From: Anodontia alba
Lineage: Eukaryota > Mollusca > Bivalvia > Lucinida > Lucinidae
Reading direction: 5' to 3'
DNA length: 64,000 nucleotides
Assembly: GCA_964016985.1 (NCBI GenBank)
Contig: OZ024823.1
Span: forward strand, 64,748,514 to 64,812,513
Each line of letters starts with the position of its first letter. Positions within the stretch are counted from its first letter, which is position 1. Position numbers and translations under genes: made by a program. The notes below the pieces were generated by a model. That model saw only the letters and a program-made list of their open reading frames with translations, was not told the origin of the DNA and did no database searches. Shown here piece by piece: positions 21,830-34,600 of the stretch.

Positions 21830-22320
21830 ATGGCTGTAGAAGGGATGATAAAAGCATGTCCCGTAGGTGCCCACTGGTGTTGCCTAGTTTCGCTGGGATG
21901 ATCGCACTGGTCACCTGCTGGATATGCTGTCATAGAAGGATAGTCATAATAACTAATGTCTGTTGAATACACTATTTCCCTTCTCTTTGGGACAGAGTAA
22001 TAAATGCTGATGTGCAAAGATGCTAAAGATACCTCATGATTGCTTGTGCTACAAAATAAACTTCTATTTTTGTCTGTTTGAAGCCATGAATGTAAGTCCA
22101 AAACAATACTAGCTTTTACAGTGGTGTAGGCTAAAATAGGAACAGAATCCCATTAGAGTAACTAGATGTGTGGGCAGACTGCTAAAATGCTAATATTGCT
22201 AGCCCATGAGGGGCTAAAGGGAATTGTAGATGACAGCATTCTGGCCCTTTACTTTGTTGTTTGGAGTGGGGACTTGGCATTCCTTGTGTGGCATCAGATA
22301 GGCAAGTGGTTTACATGGAG
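21830..22320. other. Unassigned sequence
   Basis: A 114-residue minus-strand open frame (21757-22101) overlaps the direct repeat and has no recognisable domain. Nothing else is supported. Confidence 0.35.
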
Positions 22321-22324
22321 TGTC

Positions 22325-25270
22325 AGATCCCTTTTTTTCCATTAGAAACATGAAGAGACTTAGAATGTTGTCCTCTGCAGTTGGAGTGGAGGCATATAAG
22401 GATAATACAATAAATAACAGTGGTGCAGACCAGTTCTTGTGTTTGACAGCCCTGCTTGCCGGAGTGCATTTTGCCTGAGGCAGAGGGTCCCAGTGCTGAG
22501 GAATGGCATCCTCTTAGCAATGGATCCATTTGACTCAGTGCACTGTGAAGCATCCTCAGTCAAATTGGGTTGTACATCATTGTTTGAAATACTCCCATGT
22601 TGAGCACAGACTTGCTTTCCAGGAAGGATATTACATGTACCTGAGGCAGAGTGTTACAATGTTGGGCCACTGGTTAGCTCTTGGCACTGGATATATCTGG
22701 CTCTGTACACTTTGAAGTATCCTTTGTCAAATTGGCTTGTACATTATTGTTTGAAATATACTCATGTGGAACACAACGTTGCTTTCCATGGTGGATGTTG
22801 CCTGATGTTAGTGGATATTCCCTGAGGCAGAGGGAGATAGTGCTGGGCTATTGGTTAACTCTTGGCACTGTATCCATTTGCCTCAATACACTATGAAATA
22901 TCTTCAGTCAAATTGTGTTCCTAGATGGTAGATCTTACCAGGGGCAGAGGGTTTCAGTGTTGGGGTGTTGATATACTCCTGGCACTGGACCCATTTGCCT
23001 CAGTGTATTACTAATATCTCAAATCAATAAATCAATGAGAGATGTAATATATTGATTGAAATATGCCTAATGTTTAACAACCCTGCTTTCTCATGTTGAT
23101 TTCATCTGAGGCAGAGGGTTTCAGTGTACTGGAATGGATATACTGGATCCTTTTCAGGCTCAGTGGGCTATGTAGTGTCCTTATTCAGGACTATTGTTTG
23201 AAATATGCTCATGTTGAACAGCCCTGCTACCTATGTTGGACTCTATCTGAGGCAAAGGGATCCAGTGTTGGGATATGTGTGTACTCCTGGCACTGCAGCC
23301 CTATGAATCGGTCATCTGTGGGACATTCTTAGTCCAATCTGGTCATATGTCATTGTTTGAGACATGCCTATGCAAGCGGTCCTGTTCTGTATGGTAGATT
23401 TTACCTGAGGCAGAAGGTTTCGGTGTTGGGGCATTGATGTACTCTTGGCACTGGATCCATTTGGCTCAGTTGGCTGTGAAATGCTTGCAGCCAAGTCTGG
23501 TTATATACTATTGTTTGGAATATGCTCATGAGGTTTACTCTTGGCACTAGATCCATTTGGCCCACTACTGTGCAAAATATTCTCATTTAAGTCATCCAAG
23601 TCACTTATTGTTTAACATGTAATCATGTTTAACAACCCTCCTTTCTATGATAAATTTTATTTGAGGCAAAGGGTTCCGGTGTTGAGGTACTGATACACAC
23701 TTGGCACTGGATCCTTTTGGCTCAGTGCACTATGAGCACCCTTAGTCAGGTTGGGCTGTAAAGTACTGCTTCAGGGCATACATGTTGGACAGCCAGCATG
23801 ATATGATAGATTTTACCTAAGGCCGAGGGTTCCAGTGTTGAGGTATGGATGTACTCTTGGCACTGGATCCATTCGGCTCAGTGGGCTGTGAAATGTTTGC
23901 AGTCAAGTCTGGTTATATACTATTGTTTGGAATATGCTCATGAGGTTTACTCTTGGCAGTGGATCCATTTGGCCCAATATACCATGCAAAATATTCTCAT
24001 TTAAGTCATTCAAGTCACTTATTGTTTAACATGCATTCGTGTTTAACAGCCCTGCTTTCTATGGTAGATTTTATCTGAGGCAAAGGGTTCCAGTGTTGAG
24101 GTACTAATACACACTTGGCACTGGATCCTTTTGGCTCAGTGCACTATGAGCACCCTTAGTCAGATAGGGCTGTGAAGTACTGCTTGAGCGCATACATGTT
24201 GGACAGCCAGCTTGATATGATACCAGTGTTGAGGTATGGATTTACTCTTGGCACTGGATCCATTCAGCTCAGTGGGCTGTTAGATATCCTCAGTCAAGTT
24301 GGGTCATAAATTATTATTTGAAATGTTTATGTTAAATAACCCTGTTTTATGTGATATAGTTTGTCTGAGACAGAGGGTTATGGTGTTGGGGCATTGGTGT
24401 ACTCTTGGCACTGGATCCTTTTGGTTCAGTGGGCTTTGAAGTGTCCTTAATGAAACTGGTTGTAAACTTTTGCTTGAAACATGCTCATGTTGAACAACCT
24501 TGCTTATTATGGTGCAGTTTACCTGAGGTTGAGGGTCACAGTGTTGGGAATTAGTGTACTTCTGGCACTGGATTCTTTTTTCTCAGTGTGCTATGAAATA
24601 ACCTGGTCAGGATAGGTTGTAAATCAATGTTTGATATATGTTCAGGTTTAATAATTCTGCCTTGCATGGTAGATTTACCTAAAGCAGAGGGTCTCAGTCC
24701 TAAGGTATGGGTGTATTCTTGGCATTGGACCCATTTGGCTCACTAGACTATGAAGTATGTACAATCAGTGAGTTGTGTCTTCTGTTTGGAAGATATTACC
24801 TGAGACAGATGGTTGCAGTGTTGCGGTTTAGGTGTACTCTTAGCACTGGATGAATTTGGCTTAATGTGCTTGGTAATGTCCTAAATCAAGTCGGATGGTA
24901 AATCATTGTTTGAAATATGCTCATATTGAGAAACCCTGCTTTCTGTGGTTGTTACCTGAGACGGAGGGATTCGGTATTGGGGTAGTGTTGTATTCCTGGC
25001 ACCTGATCCCTTTGGCTCAGTAGGTAATGAAATATCGTCGGTCAGGACTGGTTGTAAATTATTGTTTGTAATACGCTTATATTGAACAACCATGCTATCT
25101 GTAGTAGATATTGGCACTGGAACCTTTTTGCCTCAGTGGCCTATGAAATACTTTTACACAAGTCAAGCTATAAATTAGTTTGAAATATGTTTATGTTGAA
25201 CAGCTATGCTTTCTGTGTGTAGTTTTAACTTGAGGTGGAGCATTTCAGTGATGGGTATTGGTCAACTCTT
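22325..25270. repeat. Diverged tandem array, ~165-bp unit
   Basis: About eighteen units, recognised by CTGAGGCAGAGGGTTCCAGTG, then TTGGCACTGGATCCATTTGG and CTCAGTG. The first phrase recurs near 22471, 22639, 22812, 22937, 23107, 23249, 23407, 23672, 23822, 24077, 24367, 24523, 24675, 24801 and 24957. Units are strongly diverged, so the array is old. Read on the minus strand, about half the units have a 68-69-bp block bounded by AG and GT (see findings). Short open frames here are parts of these units. Confidence 0.85.
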
Positions 25271-25515
25271 GTCACTGGTTCAGCTTCACTTTTGGTATCG
25301 GTGTTGGGATATTGATAGTGTTGGCACCGGATCCAGTTGGCCTGGTGTACAGATACACCAGTTATTCTCTACATTAAAGTCACTGTTACATATACTTTTC
25401 ATGATATACATATATTCATTTTGGTACTGGACCGACTTGTTTCTGGGCAATATACCATATAGTCTGAAGACATCAAATAGTACATTATATTTCACAATCT
25501 TGTCTTGGGGTGAGG

Positions 25516-25823
25516 GGGCCTCGGTGGCTCAGTTGGCTGCGCCATCCGACTGGAGACCATGAGGTCGCGGGTTCAACCCTGGCTGAGGTCGGCAACATTC
25601 TTTCGTGGAGATTGATCGTGAAATATTTTCTAGGGTCATTCTCTCCCTTCAGCAGATTCAAGAAGGGTAGTTGTCAGTTTATGGCGAAAGAATATGCACA
25701 ATACTGATTAACCGCTTAGAGGACTAAGCCTGCCCAGTAAACGTGTGGTTAGGTAAACTGACGGCGCTCGACATGACCCCATTGGGTTGACTGGGCTGTA
25801 AAACCTCAATACAAACAAACTTA
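25516..25823 (+). mobile_element. tRNA-derived SINE, copy 2
   Basis: Same family as 40-346. The A box TGGCTCAGTTGG and B box GGTTCAACCC are intact, and the tail is ACAAACAAAC. Target duplication GGGTGAGG lies at 25508-25515 and 25824-25831. Confidence 0.9.
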
Positions 25824-25867
25824 GGGTGAGGATATACACCTAAGTGTCAAGGTTGGGCGGTCAAAAC

Positions 25868-25894
25868 CAGGGGTGGTTTTAACCGGTTAAAACC
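25868..25894. repeat. hAT-like terminus with perfect 20-bp palindrome
   Basis: CAGGGGTGG begins at 25868, a common hAT terminal form. It overlaps the perfect palindrome GGTTTTAACCGGTTAAAACC at 25875-25894. The opposite terminus was not found. Confidence 0.45.
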
Positions 25895-25984
25895 GCCCCG
25901 GTCAATACTCCCATAGTGGTCAATACTGGTCAATTGAGTGGTCGATTGAATATTTTTAGTGGTCAGCTGGAGATTATGGTGGTC

Positions 25985-26345
25985 AGTTGGTTAATTGATT
26001 GTGGCAGATTACAGGCATAGAATAGTCTAGCAATTTGTTCATCTAACTGCTTCCACATACTACACTCTGTTGAAATGACAAACCTACTGAAACTAGTCTT
26101 CTGAAGTTTTGGTCTCTTTGCTAGAGGCTGATCATTCGATAGAGTTTCAAGTTCAGATGTTATTTCTTCAAGTGGCTGCTTGGCAATTTTTTCTGGCTTT
26201 TTTAGCCCTAGGCATGTTTGTCTATGAATCCTCAGTCTTAAGACCTTAGCACTACCTTAATATTAGTCTTTGCACCATGCACTGTTTTTTTTTTGTTATC
26301 TTCCAAAATAGTGAAGAAGTTCCAAATTGGGTCTTTTGGTTTCAT
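25985..26345 (-). pseudogene. hAT transposase N-terminal fragment (BED-finger relic)
   Basis: From 26345 on the minus strand the frame reads MKPKDPIWNFFTILEDNKKK, then HGAKTNIK. This resembles the start of a BED zinc finger (aromatic W/F pair), but the cysteine pair is lost. After a frame change comes LDEQIARLFYACNLP at about 26050-26005, close to the LDEQIARxFYA-type block that follows BED fingers in hAT transposases. The catalytic part is absent. Together with the CAGGGGTGG terminus next to it, this suggests an old truncated hAT element. Confidence 0.55.
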
Positions 26346-27440
26346 TTTTGACACCTTCAGTAATAGCTTGATGATAAGATAAGCTACTATCTAGATTGCA
26401 GATAACTCAAAATTTCACACATTAGGAATAAAGCCTGGTGTCAGTGTATAATACAGGTATAATATCAGGGACATGTGATTGATCACTTTGGCAATTACAT
26501 CTATGTCACACCCACTGCAGTGGCATGGGGCAGCTTTTACACCTTTTAATCTGTTTTGGCATAATTTACAGGTGTTGCAGATACTTAAATATAGTTACAG
26601 ACATTAGTGAATCTTCAGACATTGTTTGGTTAATTAATTACAGCCTTTTACAGATGTACTACTTCACAGGCCTAAAGATTAATAACAGGTGTATTTCACA
26701 TGTTTACAATATGTGACAATTTTCTGCAATAACATCAAAATTATATGTTAGCTGCTTTTTGATGTAACCTTGTGTGGTACAATCTGGTACACCATTTTTT
26801 TTTCTGTCAAACAAAATAGGACCTTTCATAAATCCTTTAAAGTCCATGATAAAATCAGCTTATTTATATTCCTGTAAATCAAAATATGAACAATTAATCT
26901 AACCTTTAAAGGATAATATAATAATAAAGAGTATTTGGTTGAAAAGAAAGACCTGTCTATAATTCAGTGAGTCAATTCAATCAACCTCTTCAGTTGACCA
27001 GTAATAATGTCTTTTGACTTGTGATTAAAAAAAAAAGTAAGTGTCGGATCCGATCATTATGCCCAAACCCCAATGTGTCAGCTCAACGTTATCAGTAGGT
27101 AGGATGTATGTATTTCTTTGCATTTTGGTCCAGAACATTTTTTTGCATTTTGGTCCAGAATATCTTGTGCATCTGTTTGTTTTTTTTATTAAGTTATCAA
27201 CCTTCTGATGGCTCCTATGTCTCAATCTGTAGGAATCCTATCTTATTAAACAATAGATATGTTTATTACATATTAAGATATCAGTAATAAGTAATACAGT
27301 GTCCAGGTTTAAGGTCATTATATACTCCTTTTCAATTGTTCTGTTTGTCGTTTTCTCTCTATATATGCGTTCTATGCACACTATTCTCTGTATTCTGTTT
27401 GGGATAGGTTCTCCACAGCGGTTCATAAACTTTGAGACTT
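26346..27440. other. Unassigned AT-rich sequence
   Basis: No gene or clear repeat family. The open frames at 26525-26716, 27025-27225 and 27238-27444 have no recognisable motif. Part of this may be LINE 5' sequence. Confidence 0.4.
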
Positions 27441-27452
27441 TCATAATAGAGG

Positions 27453-28500
27453 ATGGCGGTTAGGATACTAACAGTTAATTGCCAGGGACTGTCATCAGTT
27501 GAAAAAAGGACTTGACATATTCTCCTATTTAAAATCTAAGCAATGTCATATATATTGCCTACAAGATATTCATGCAACTCTAAGAATGGAGAAATTTATT
27601 CGTTCACAATGGGGAAATGACTGTCTGTTTAGCTATGGAACATCAAATTCAAGAGGGGTAGCAATTTGTTTTCAAAAAAACATAGATTACAAAATACACA
27701 GTCATATATCAGACCCAGATGGAAATTACATTATTGTAGCTCTAACCATAGATGACAATAGACTCACGCTCGTCTGTCTCTATGGCCCAAATAAAGATTG
27801 CCCAGAATTCTTCACTACCGTTATTAGACATATAGAAACTTTAAATAATAATACTTCTATTCTGTGTGGTGACTTTAATGTTGTGCAAGATCCAGACTTG
27901 GATTACTACAATTACTGTGGCATTAATAACAAAAAATCTCATGAAAAAATCCTAGAAATAAAAGAAAATCTCAATCTTATAGATCCATTCAGAGAAGCTA
28001 ATCCCAAATTAAGAAGATACACATGGAGGAAGAAAACTCCATTGAAGCAAGCAAGACTTGACTATTTTCTAATATCTGAAAACTTACTCTCTTCGATTGA
28101 TAAATGTGTAATAGAAAGTAGTTACCGTTCAGACCACTCTATGGTTGCTTTGCATATTAATTTTACGCAGTTTATTAAAGGTAAGCCTCTTTGGAAACAC
28201 AATAATTCACTTCTGTCAGATATTAACTATTTAAAAACTATGAATGACAAAATAAATGATGTTAAAAAACAATATGCAGTACCGGTATATAATCTTGAGA
28301 ATTTACATGAAATACCAAACGATCAAATTCAATTCACAATAAATGACCAGTTGTTTTTAGAAACTTTGCTAATGGAATTAAGAGGAAAATCAATTTCCTA
28401 TTCAAGTTTTATAAAGAAAGAAAATGAGACACAAGAAAAGGAAATAGAAAGAAAAATAGAACACAATCTTACACCTGAAAATTCTATAGCTTTAGATTAA
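27453..28500 (+). pseudogene. LINE apurinic-like endonuclease domain
   Basis: ATG at 27453 gives MAVRILTVNCQGLSS, the usual endonuclease start; a frameshift near 27505 leads into the long frame to 28500. Motifs: CLQDIH (the usual acidic position is Glu; Asp is found in some Tx1-like enzymes), GVAICF, CLYGPN, LCGDFNVV with the catalytic Asp and Asn, RLDYFLIS and the terminal SDHSMV with catalytic Asp and His. This domain nicks the target DNA to start reverse transcription. The frame ends in a stop at 28498-28500 before the RT. Confidence 0.85.
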
Positions 28501-30180
28501 CTAAAAGATCAGTTACAGACTTTACGGAAACATAAAATGCACGGCCACTTAATCAGATCTAGAGCAAAAATTATTGAGGAAGATGAAAAACCGACAAAAT
28601 ATTTCTGCAACTTAGAAACACATAATTACTCAAACAAAATTATTCCCAAAATAGAAAAATCATGACAGAGCAAAGTAGTATTTTGAAAGAAGCAAAGCAA
28701 TTTTACGAACATTTATACTCAAATAAAGAGGAACAGTTGTCAGACATAAACTTATGTCAGGAATTAGCTGGATCTGATGTTCAAATACTTACAAAGAAAG
28801 AATCTGATGCTATTGAAGGATTCATAACTTTAAAAGAAGCAGCTGTAACTTTAAAATCAATGTCAAATAATAAAAGTCCAGGGTCAGATAGTTTTAGTGC
28901 AGACTTTTTCAAAGTATTTTGGAAAGAATTGGATCAATTTATAGTTAGATCAATAAATTATGGATTTCAAAATGGAGAACTTCCAGTAACTCAAAAAGAA
29001 GGTATTATAACATGCATTCCAAAGGATAATAAGCCACACAGATTTTTAACTAATTACAGACCAATATCATTAATCAATACAGTATACAAAATATCATCAG
29101 GGGCAATAGCAAATAGAATAAAACCTACTCTGCAAATACTTATCCATACCGATCAAATGGTTTATTTCTGGGCGATACTTAGGAGAAAGCATAATACTTA
29201 TATACGATATTATGCACTATACAGAAGAACAAAACATACCAGGTTTACTTTTATTAATAGATTTGGAAAGGCCTTTGACTCTATCTCATGGTCATTTATA
29301 TATGAAACTTTGAAATACTTTGGTTTTGGCACATCAATTATACAATGGATAAAGGTCTTCTCTAAAAATGCAAAATTAGCTGTAAATTAAGGAGGCAATC
29401 TTTCAGACTTTTTTTACATAAGTAGAGGCTGTCGACAAGGAGACCCTGTGTCTACTTGTCTATTTGTACTCTGTGCTGTAGTCCTTGCAATTAAAATAAG
29501 AAACCATAAAAATATCAAAGGATTGAAAGCTACTTGGATTAGACTATTAATAATACCAAATACAAGTTGTCACAATATGCAGATGATACATGGTAATATT
29601 AGATGGTTCATCCACCTCATTAAATGAAACGCTTAATGTACTATCTAGCTATGCAAAATATTCAGGTCTTAAAATAAATTTCGATAAAACTAGTGTAGTC
29701 TGGATTGGAAAGAAAAAATACAGTACTGACACCATTAAAACAAGATTGAAACTATCATGGGGTAAAAGTAACTTTAAATTATTAGGAATACACTTTAATG
29801 TTGAATTACACACAATGTTAGAGTTAGATTATAAAGAAAAACTAAGTAAAATGAAAAATCTTATTCAGATTTGGAAACGTAGATATCTTACCCCACTTGG
29901 GAAAATAACAGTTATTAAATCTACCTTGATATCATTACTAACTCATCTATTTATATCTTTACCAAACCCAACCAGCAGTATCATAAAACAACTGAAGACC
30001 ATGCTACTGGATTTCTTATGGGAAGGACCTCCAAAAATAAAACAAAATGTGCTTGTAAAAGAATACTCAGAGGGGGGATTAAAAATGATAAATATTGATG
30101 CATTTATTAAAGGATTGAAAGCTACTTGGATTAGACGATTAATAATTAGTAACAGTAAGTGGCAGTATAATCAAATTTAA
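28501..30180 (+). pseudogene. LINE reverse transcriptase, several frameshifts
   Basis: Recognisable blocks: NKSPGSDSFSADFFKVFW, NYRPISLINTVYKI, an IANRIKP block, a KAFDSISWSF block (motif A region; a frame change lies just before), CRQGDPVST near 29430 and QYADDT at about 29571-29588 (catalytic pair). A stop follows two codons after QYADDT and the frame then continues as SGLKINFDKTSVVWIG. Thumb-like sequence follows (LLGIHFNV, WKRRYLTPLGK). A 38-bp copy of downstream sequence lies just before the catalytic motif. Confidence 0.85.
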
Positions 30181-30191
30181 ACATAAAAGAC

Positions 30192-31053
30192 TTGATAAAC
30201 TTTGGAAAATCATACTCTGAGTCTTTGATAAAACAAATTAATAATCCTTTTTTGTCAGATGTTGTAAAATCCTACTCCTCAGTTATACAACTTAAAGAAA
30301 AGAACACAACTGAATACTTTTTATCGAGTCCAATTTTTCACAACCCAGAAATACTAATAGGAAAAAAGATAATCTTTTATCAGCAGTGGTATAATGGAAT
30401 TTGCTATATTAATGATATGTTCAAAGAAAATGGGGAATTCTATACTGAGTTAGAATTTGTGCATAAATATATAGACTAATTTTCTACAATTTAATGGTTT
30501 AAAAGCAGCCATAAAAGTGTTTGCTAAAAAATTAAAACTTGATACTATAAGGAACAAATTAAGTAACCCAATGCCACCAACAAACATCTCTGTCTTTCTT
30601 AGATCAACTAAAGGCAGTAAAGAACTATACAATATTCTAAATCAAAACAACTACACCCCGACTTCAAAGGAAAAATGGCAAGAAATCTATGATATTGAGG
30701 AAGAAACTTGGAAAGATATTTATAGTGCTCCTTTTAAATGGATTTCTAGCACTAAATTACAATGGTTTCAAGTTAGTATTATACATAGACCAACCAAAAA
30801 ATACTTATATAATATCAAAGCAGTGGACTCTCCAAACTGTAACTTTTGCTACCAGGAAGAAACAATACCACATATGTTATGGTCCTGCCCTGAAACCTTT
30901 TCGTTAATCAAACAACTGAATCAGTGGTTATCAGCAACTAACACATATACAAACAATGTAGAAGAATTATTTATTTTTAATATAGGAAAAAACAGAGAAG
31001 AAGTAAATCAACATATCATCTTAGTAACAAAATATATTTATTTGACAAAATGA
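30192..31053 (+). pseudogene. LINE ORF2 C-terminal region
   Basis: Two frames (30192-30479 and 30517-31053). The second has LQWFQVSIIHRPTKKYLY and CNFCYQEETIPHMLWSCPE, the cysteine/histidine-rich segment found at the end of L1/Tx1 ORF2 proteins. Confidence 0.75.
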
Positions 31054-31577
31054 CTGAACAAGCCACTCTCTTTAATAGCCTTGAAAAATATTATCTTAAA
31101 AAATATTATCTTACACTTAAAAGCATAGCAGTAAAAAATAAGAAGTTAGATACTTTTGAAAAAAAGTGGAATACTTATAAAGACTTACTTGAAAATACTT
31201 AAATTTAAACACTAGAATCTACACACATGCAGAAACCTGGCAATATTGCTGTTATACCCAACATCCTATATATCAACTATAATAGAAGAACCAAGGCGGA
31301 GAATACCCCAAACATAACTTCTCACTTTCCCTCTTTCTTTTTCACAATTTTTCAGTTACAAACTAAACTTAAACATGTATATGACAATTAGAAGTTATTT
31401 GTATCAAGATAAAATATGTCGATGTATAATATACAGCTGTGTAGTTGTCATACCCATATTTGTTCATCATAGTTGCTGACTATATTGTAAGGTATATCAA
31501 GGTCCTCCCCGACCCTTGATATATCATTTGACGGAGAATAAATGGGTTACTGAATAGTAACTGAAAAAAAAAAAAAA

Positions 31578-31960
31578 GGGCGAGGATTGTGGCCACGTAA
31601 AATCGATTTAAGCCCCCCAGTGAAATACTTTTCACTGACCATTCCAAGGTGGTTCTTCTGTCATGGATTATTTTTGTTATAGTTCGTCTTTGAATGTGTG
31701 TGTCGCTTACTTATTTTTGTTTTGGATAGCCATTTGGCCACTTTGTGGGAAAGCAACTGTCCGTTTGGCTTTCCGCTAGTGATGTTTCCATTAGGGTCTA
31801 GTTATTTCATGTTTGTGTTTCTTTCCCTTTGATGTCACTGATGGGAGGTGTGGGATAATTGTATCGGTTCCTGATCATTGCCTTCCCTTCTATTTTGTAC
31901 AGTTGTACATACTGTAAATGGAAGTTTCGTTAAACATTTACGTTTATAGGCCATTAAAAG
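31578..31960. other. Unassigned sequence between the LINE and copy B
   Basis: Begins GGGCGAGGATTGT, which also occurs at 21463-21475 in another context, so it may belong to a dispersed repeat. No coding potential seen. Confidence 0.4.
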
Positions 31961-32657
31961 ATTACTTGATAATGATTTGAGATATTATATAAGATCCGAT
32001 ATATATATATATCTATCTTCATATTTTCATTAATTATGATAAGTTAAACTTGTTTTAATGGTTAGATTGACCTATTCATGTTGCGTTTTATAGGTTTTAA
32101 ATCTTATTAACGCATTCTTAAACAAGTAATTCCTCGGTCTTCAGTGTGTAATGACTGATGTCTGATTACTCGGGAGTATTCATTTACTACTGCGCTTGTT
32201 AAGTCAAGCTACCGACAATCTTTCAGTTTATATAATGGATAATATCCTACAGTCCAGTTGAGAATACATCCATTAAGTTCCAATTACTGTCTTACTTCAT
32301 CGATACAGTCATTGTCGATAAAGAACTCATTCTCTATCTTCGAACAGAGAAATATTGAGTTCCTATTGTTTGCATCTTGGGTTGAAGATGAAATTACATC
32401 TATCTTCAACCAATATGATATACAATTTTAACGAATAAGAACACTATACAATACATCTTTCACTCTTGTGTTAAGATTCATCTGTAACACAACTGTGATG
32501 TAATCACTCTCCCGATCTACACATTGATCTTGAGAGTACCTCCTTTCTTCCTGAAATCCGATACAAGCATAGAAATTCGTGATATTTCAGGAGGTGTTAA
32601 TTATTAAGAGACTTGTTTTAGACTATTTATATGTTCAAGTCTAAATTATAATAGAGT

Positions 32658-32658
<1 letters not shown>

Positions 32659-32688
<30 letters not shown>

Positions 32689-32690
32689 AT
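32659..32690. repeat. (AT)n microsatellite in copy B
   Basis: About 30 bases of TA dinucleotides. Confidence 0.9.
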
Positions 32691-34471
32691 CCTTGGAGTT
32701 ATTTTGTCTAGTTTATTTGGATAATCTTACCGTCACAATGAATGATTTATCCATAAAATTACATCTTATAGATTATTAAAATATAGAATTATTCTCTACT
32801 TGAATAAATCAGTTATGTTTAATGATTTATTCATAATAAGAATATTCTATTATTATATATATATTTTGATGATTAAATAAGCTATTCTCACTATTCCAGT
32901 TATATACGTGCAGAATAGTTAATTCTGTCTCTGAACCAATATGTTTAATTTAGCATTATCAGAGATACTAAAATCAGTATTATTTTGACTCGACATTTAT
33001 ACTTATCAGTCATACTACATAATAAACTCCCCTATTCTCGTATTAGTAAGGAAGCTTAAAGCATTTATGGACTAAATTTTTCCTATATTATACTTTCTCA
33101 TAGAGGGAAGTCGTATCGAAAGTACTTCCTTTTTCTATCATAATTATTAGTATTATATTCGGAATTTGCATAATAATAACATTCAAAAGATTGTCTGACG
33201 CCTGATTACACCCTTTTATTCTGGGGTCCATGTCGGTTGGTCGGAACATTCTGATTTGTCATTTCATTTACAGATTTATGACATTGAATTACAAATTAGG
33301 TACCATGACCACAACTATTTGGAACTAGGTCTAAGGTATGTTATAATTATACCTGGCAATAGAGACGATTCTAGCCAGTTCTTTCTAATTGATTAGATCT
33401 CAATAATATTGTTAGACCTTAAGTTAAATTTAAGGAGGCTGTTTTTACAGTAAGCTATGTTATCAGCCTTTATTCTTGTTTAGAATATTACATCTGCCAA
33501 ACTCTATGTGATGATGTTAGCAGTCTTTCCCTTTTCTTATTTTGTCAAGGTTATGAAATGTTTCCTAAATCTCCTATGGCAAAAGCGTTTTATTAAAACG
33601 AATTAGGTTGTCATTCTTCATCTGCAGAAGTAGACAATTTCTGTCTAGTATCATAGCTAGGACTAAGATACGTTAATACAATTAGTCTAGCAATAGATAA
33701 ATTATCAATCATATATTTGCTATCATTGATGGATAAACTGGGTATTCGATAAAGAATAGCCATTTACCCGAATTATTATTTTTATCCCTTTTTTTACATT
33801 GAAACGAAAAAGGGAATAATTATAAACCTTATGGTTAATTAAGGATTATGGTCTGCTTATTGGAAACAGTCATATCTGTCCAATTAATCAGACTCTAATT
33901 AGATCATAATTATAATAGTTTAGACTATTTAGTAATTAGATAAGCTTTACACATCTATGATTTATATAAAAACCTCGAGAAATGTAGGTTATCTACAGGA
34001 AGCTTGTCCAAGAAGACATCTCCTTATTTGATAACGCACCTCTAAAGATAGACAGCTTGTTGTCTAGACATCTGTTCGACAAGTTTAATTTCAAACATAT
34101 TATCAAACAGTATTCTTGAGGTTGCAGTTGAAGTGCAATATTGAGGTTACAATGTATGTCTCAATGACTAATTCTTTTTTGGGGCCAACTGTTGTTACTC
34201 AAAAAAGAAAGGGGGTGTGGGTGGGGGGGCAGTAATTAGGCCTCTGAGGCTCGAGAATTAGCAACCTCTAGAGTCTTCTATTAACATATAAGGTATTAAC
34301 ACCTTAAAGATATGTTATGAGAGAATCTAGATCATTCTTACTATTACAATATGGAAATAGAATGTATCTGATTCCTTAGAGTTTCCTGAGTCTTAATCTA
34401 GAAGTGTAGGGACTCTATATATTATTTGTGTTAGAATAGGAGAGCTCCTCCCTCCTAATCTTCAAATTCTA

Positions 34472-34564
34472 GCACATTATCTATAGGTTAATGTATTGTG
34501 CAGTTAAAGTGAAGTTTTTAAAAGTAAAACATATTTTAACTAGCAATACTTAACCTATAGATAA
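34472..34564. repeat. 93-bp imperfect palindrome near the right end of copy B
   Basis: Same inverted blocks as 19897-19990, with a few compensated and uncompensated changes. Confidence 0.9.
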
Positions 34565-34600
34565 GAGAGTCCCACCTCCCCCCGTGCAGCTCTGTCTTAA

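Larger units (their letters stand above)
27440..31577 (+). mobile_element. L1/Tx1-type LINE, ORF2 region, broken
   Basis: Contains an endonuclease followed by a reverse transcriptase and a C-terminal region, then a 3' UTR ending in a 14-base A run at 31564-31577. No ORF1 is visible upstream, so the copy is 5'-truncated or its ORF1 is unrecognisable. No target duplication was found. The reading frame is broken at many points. Confidence 0.85.
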
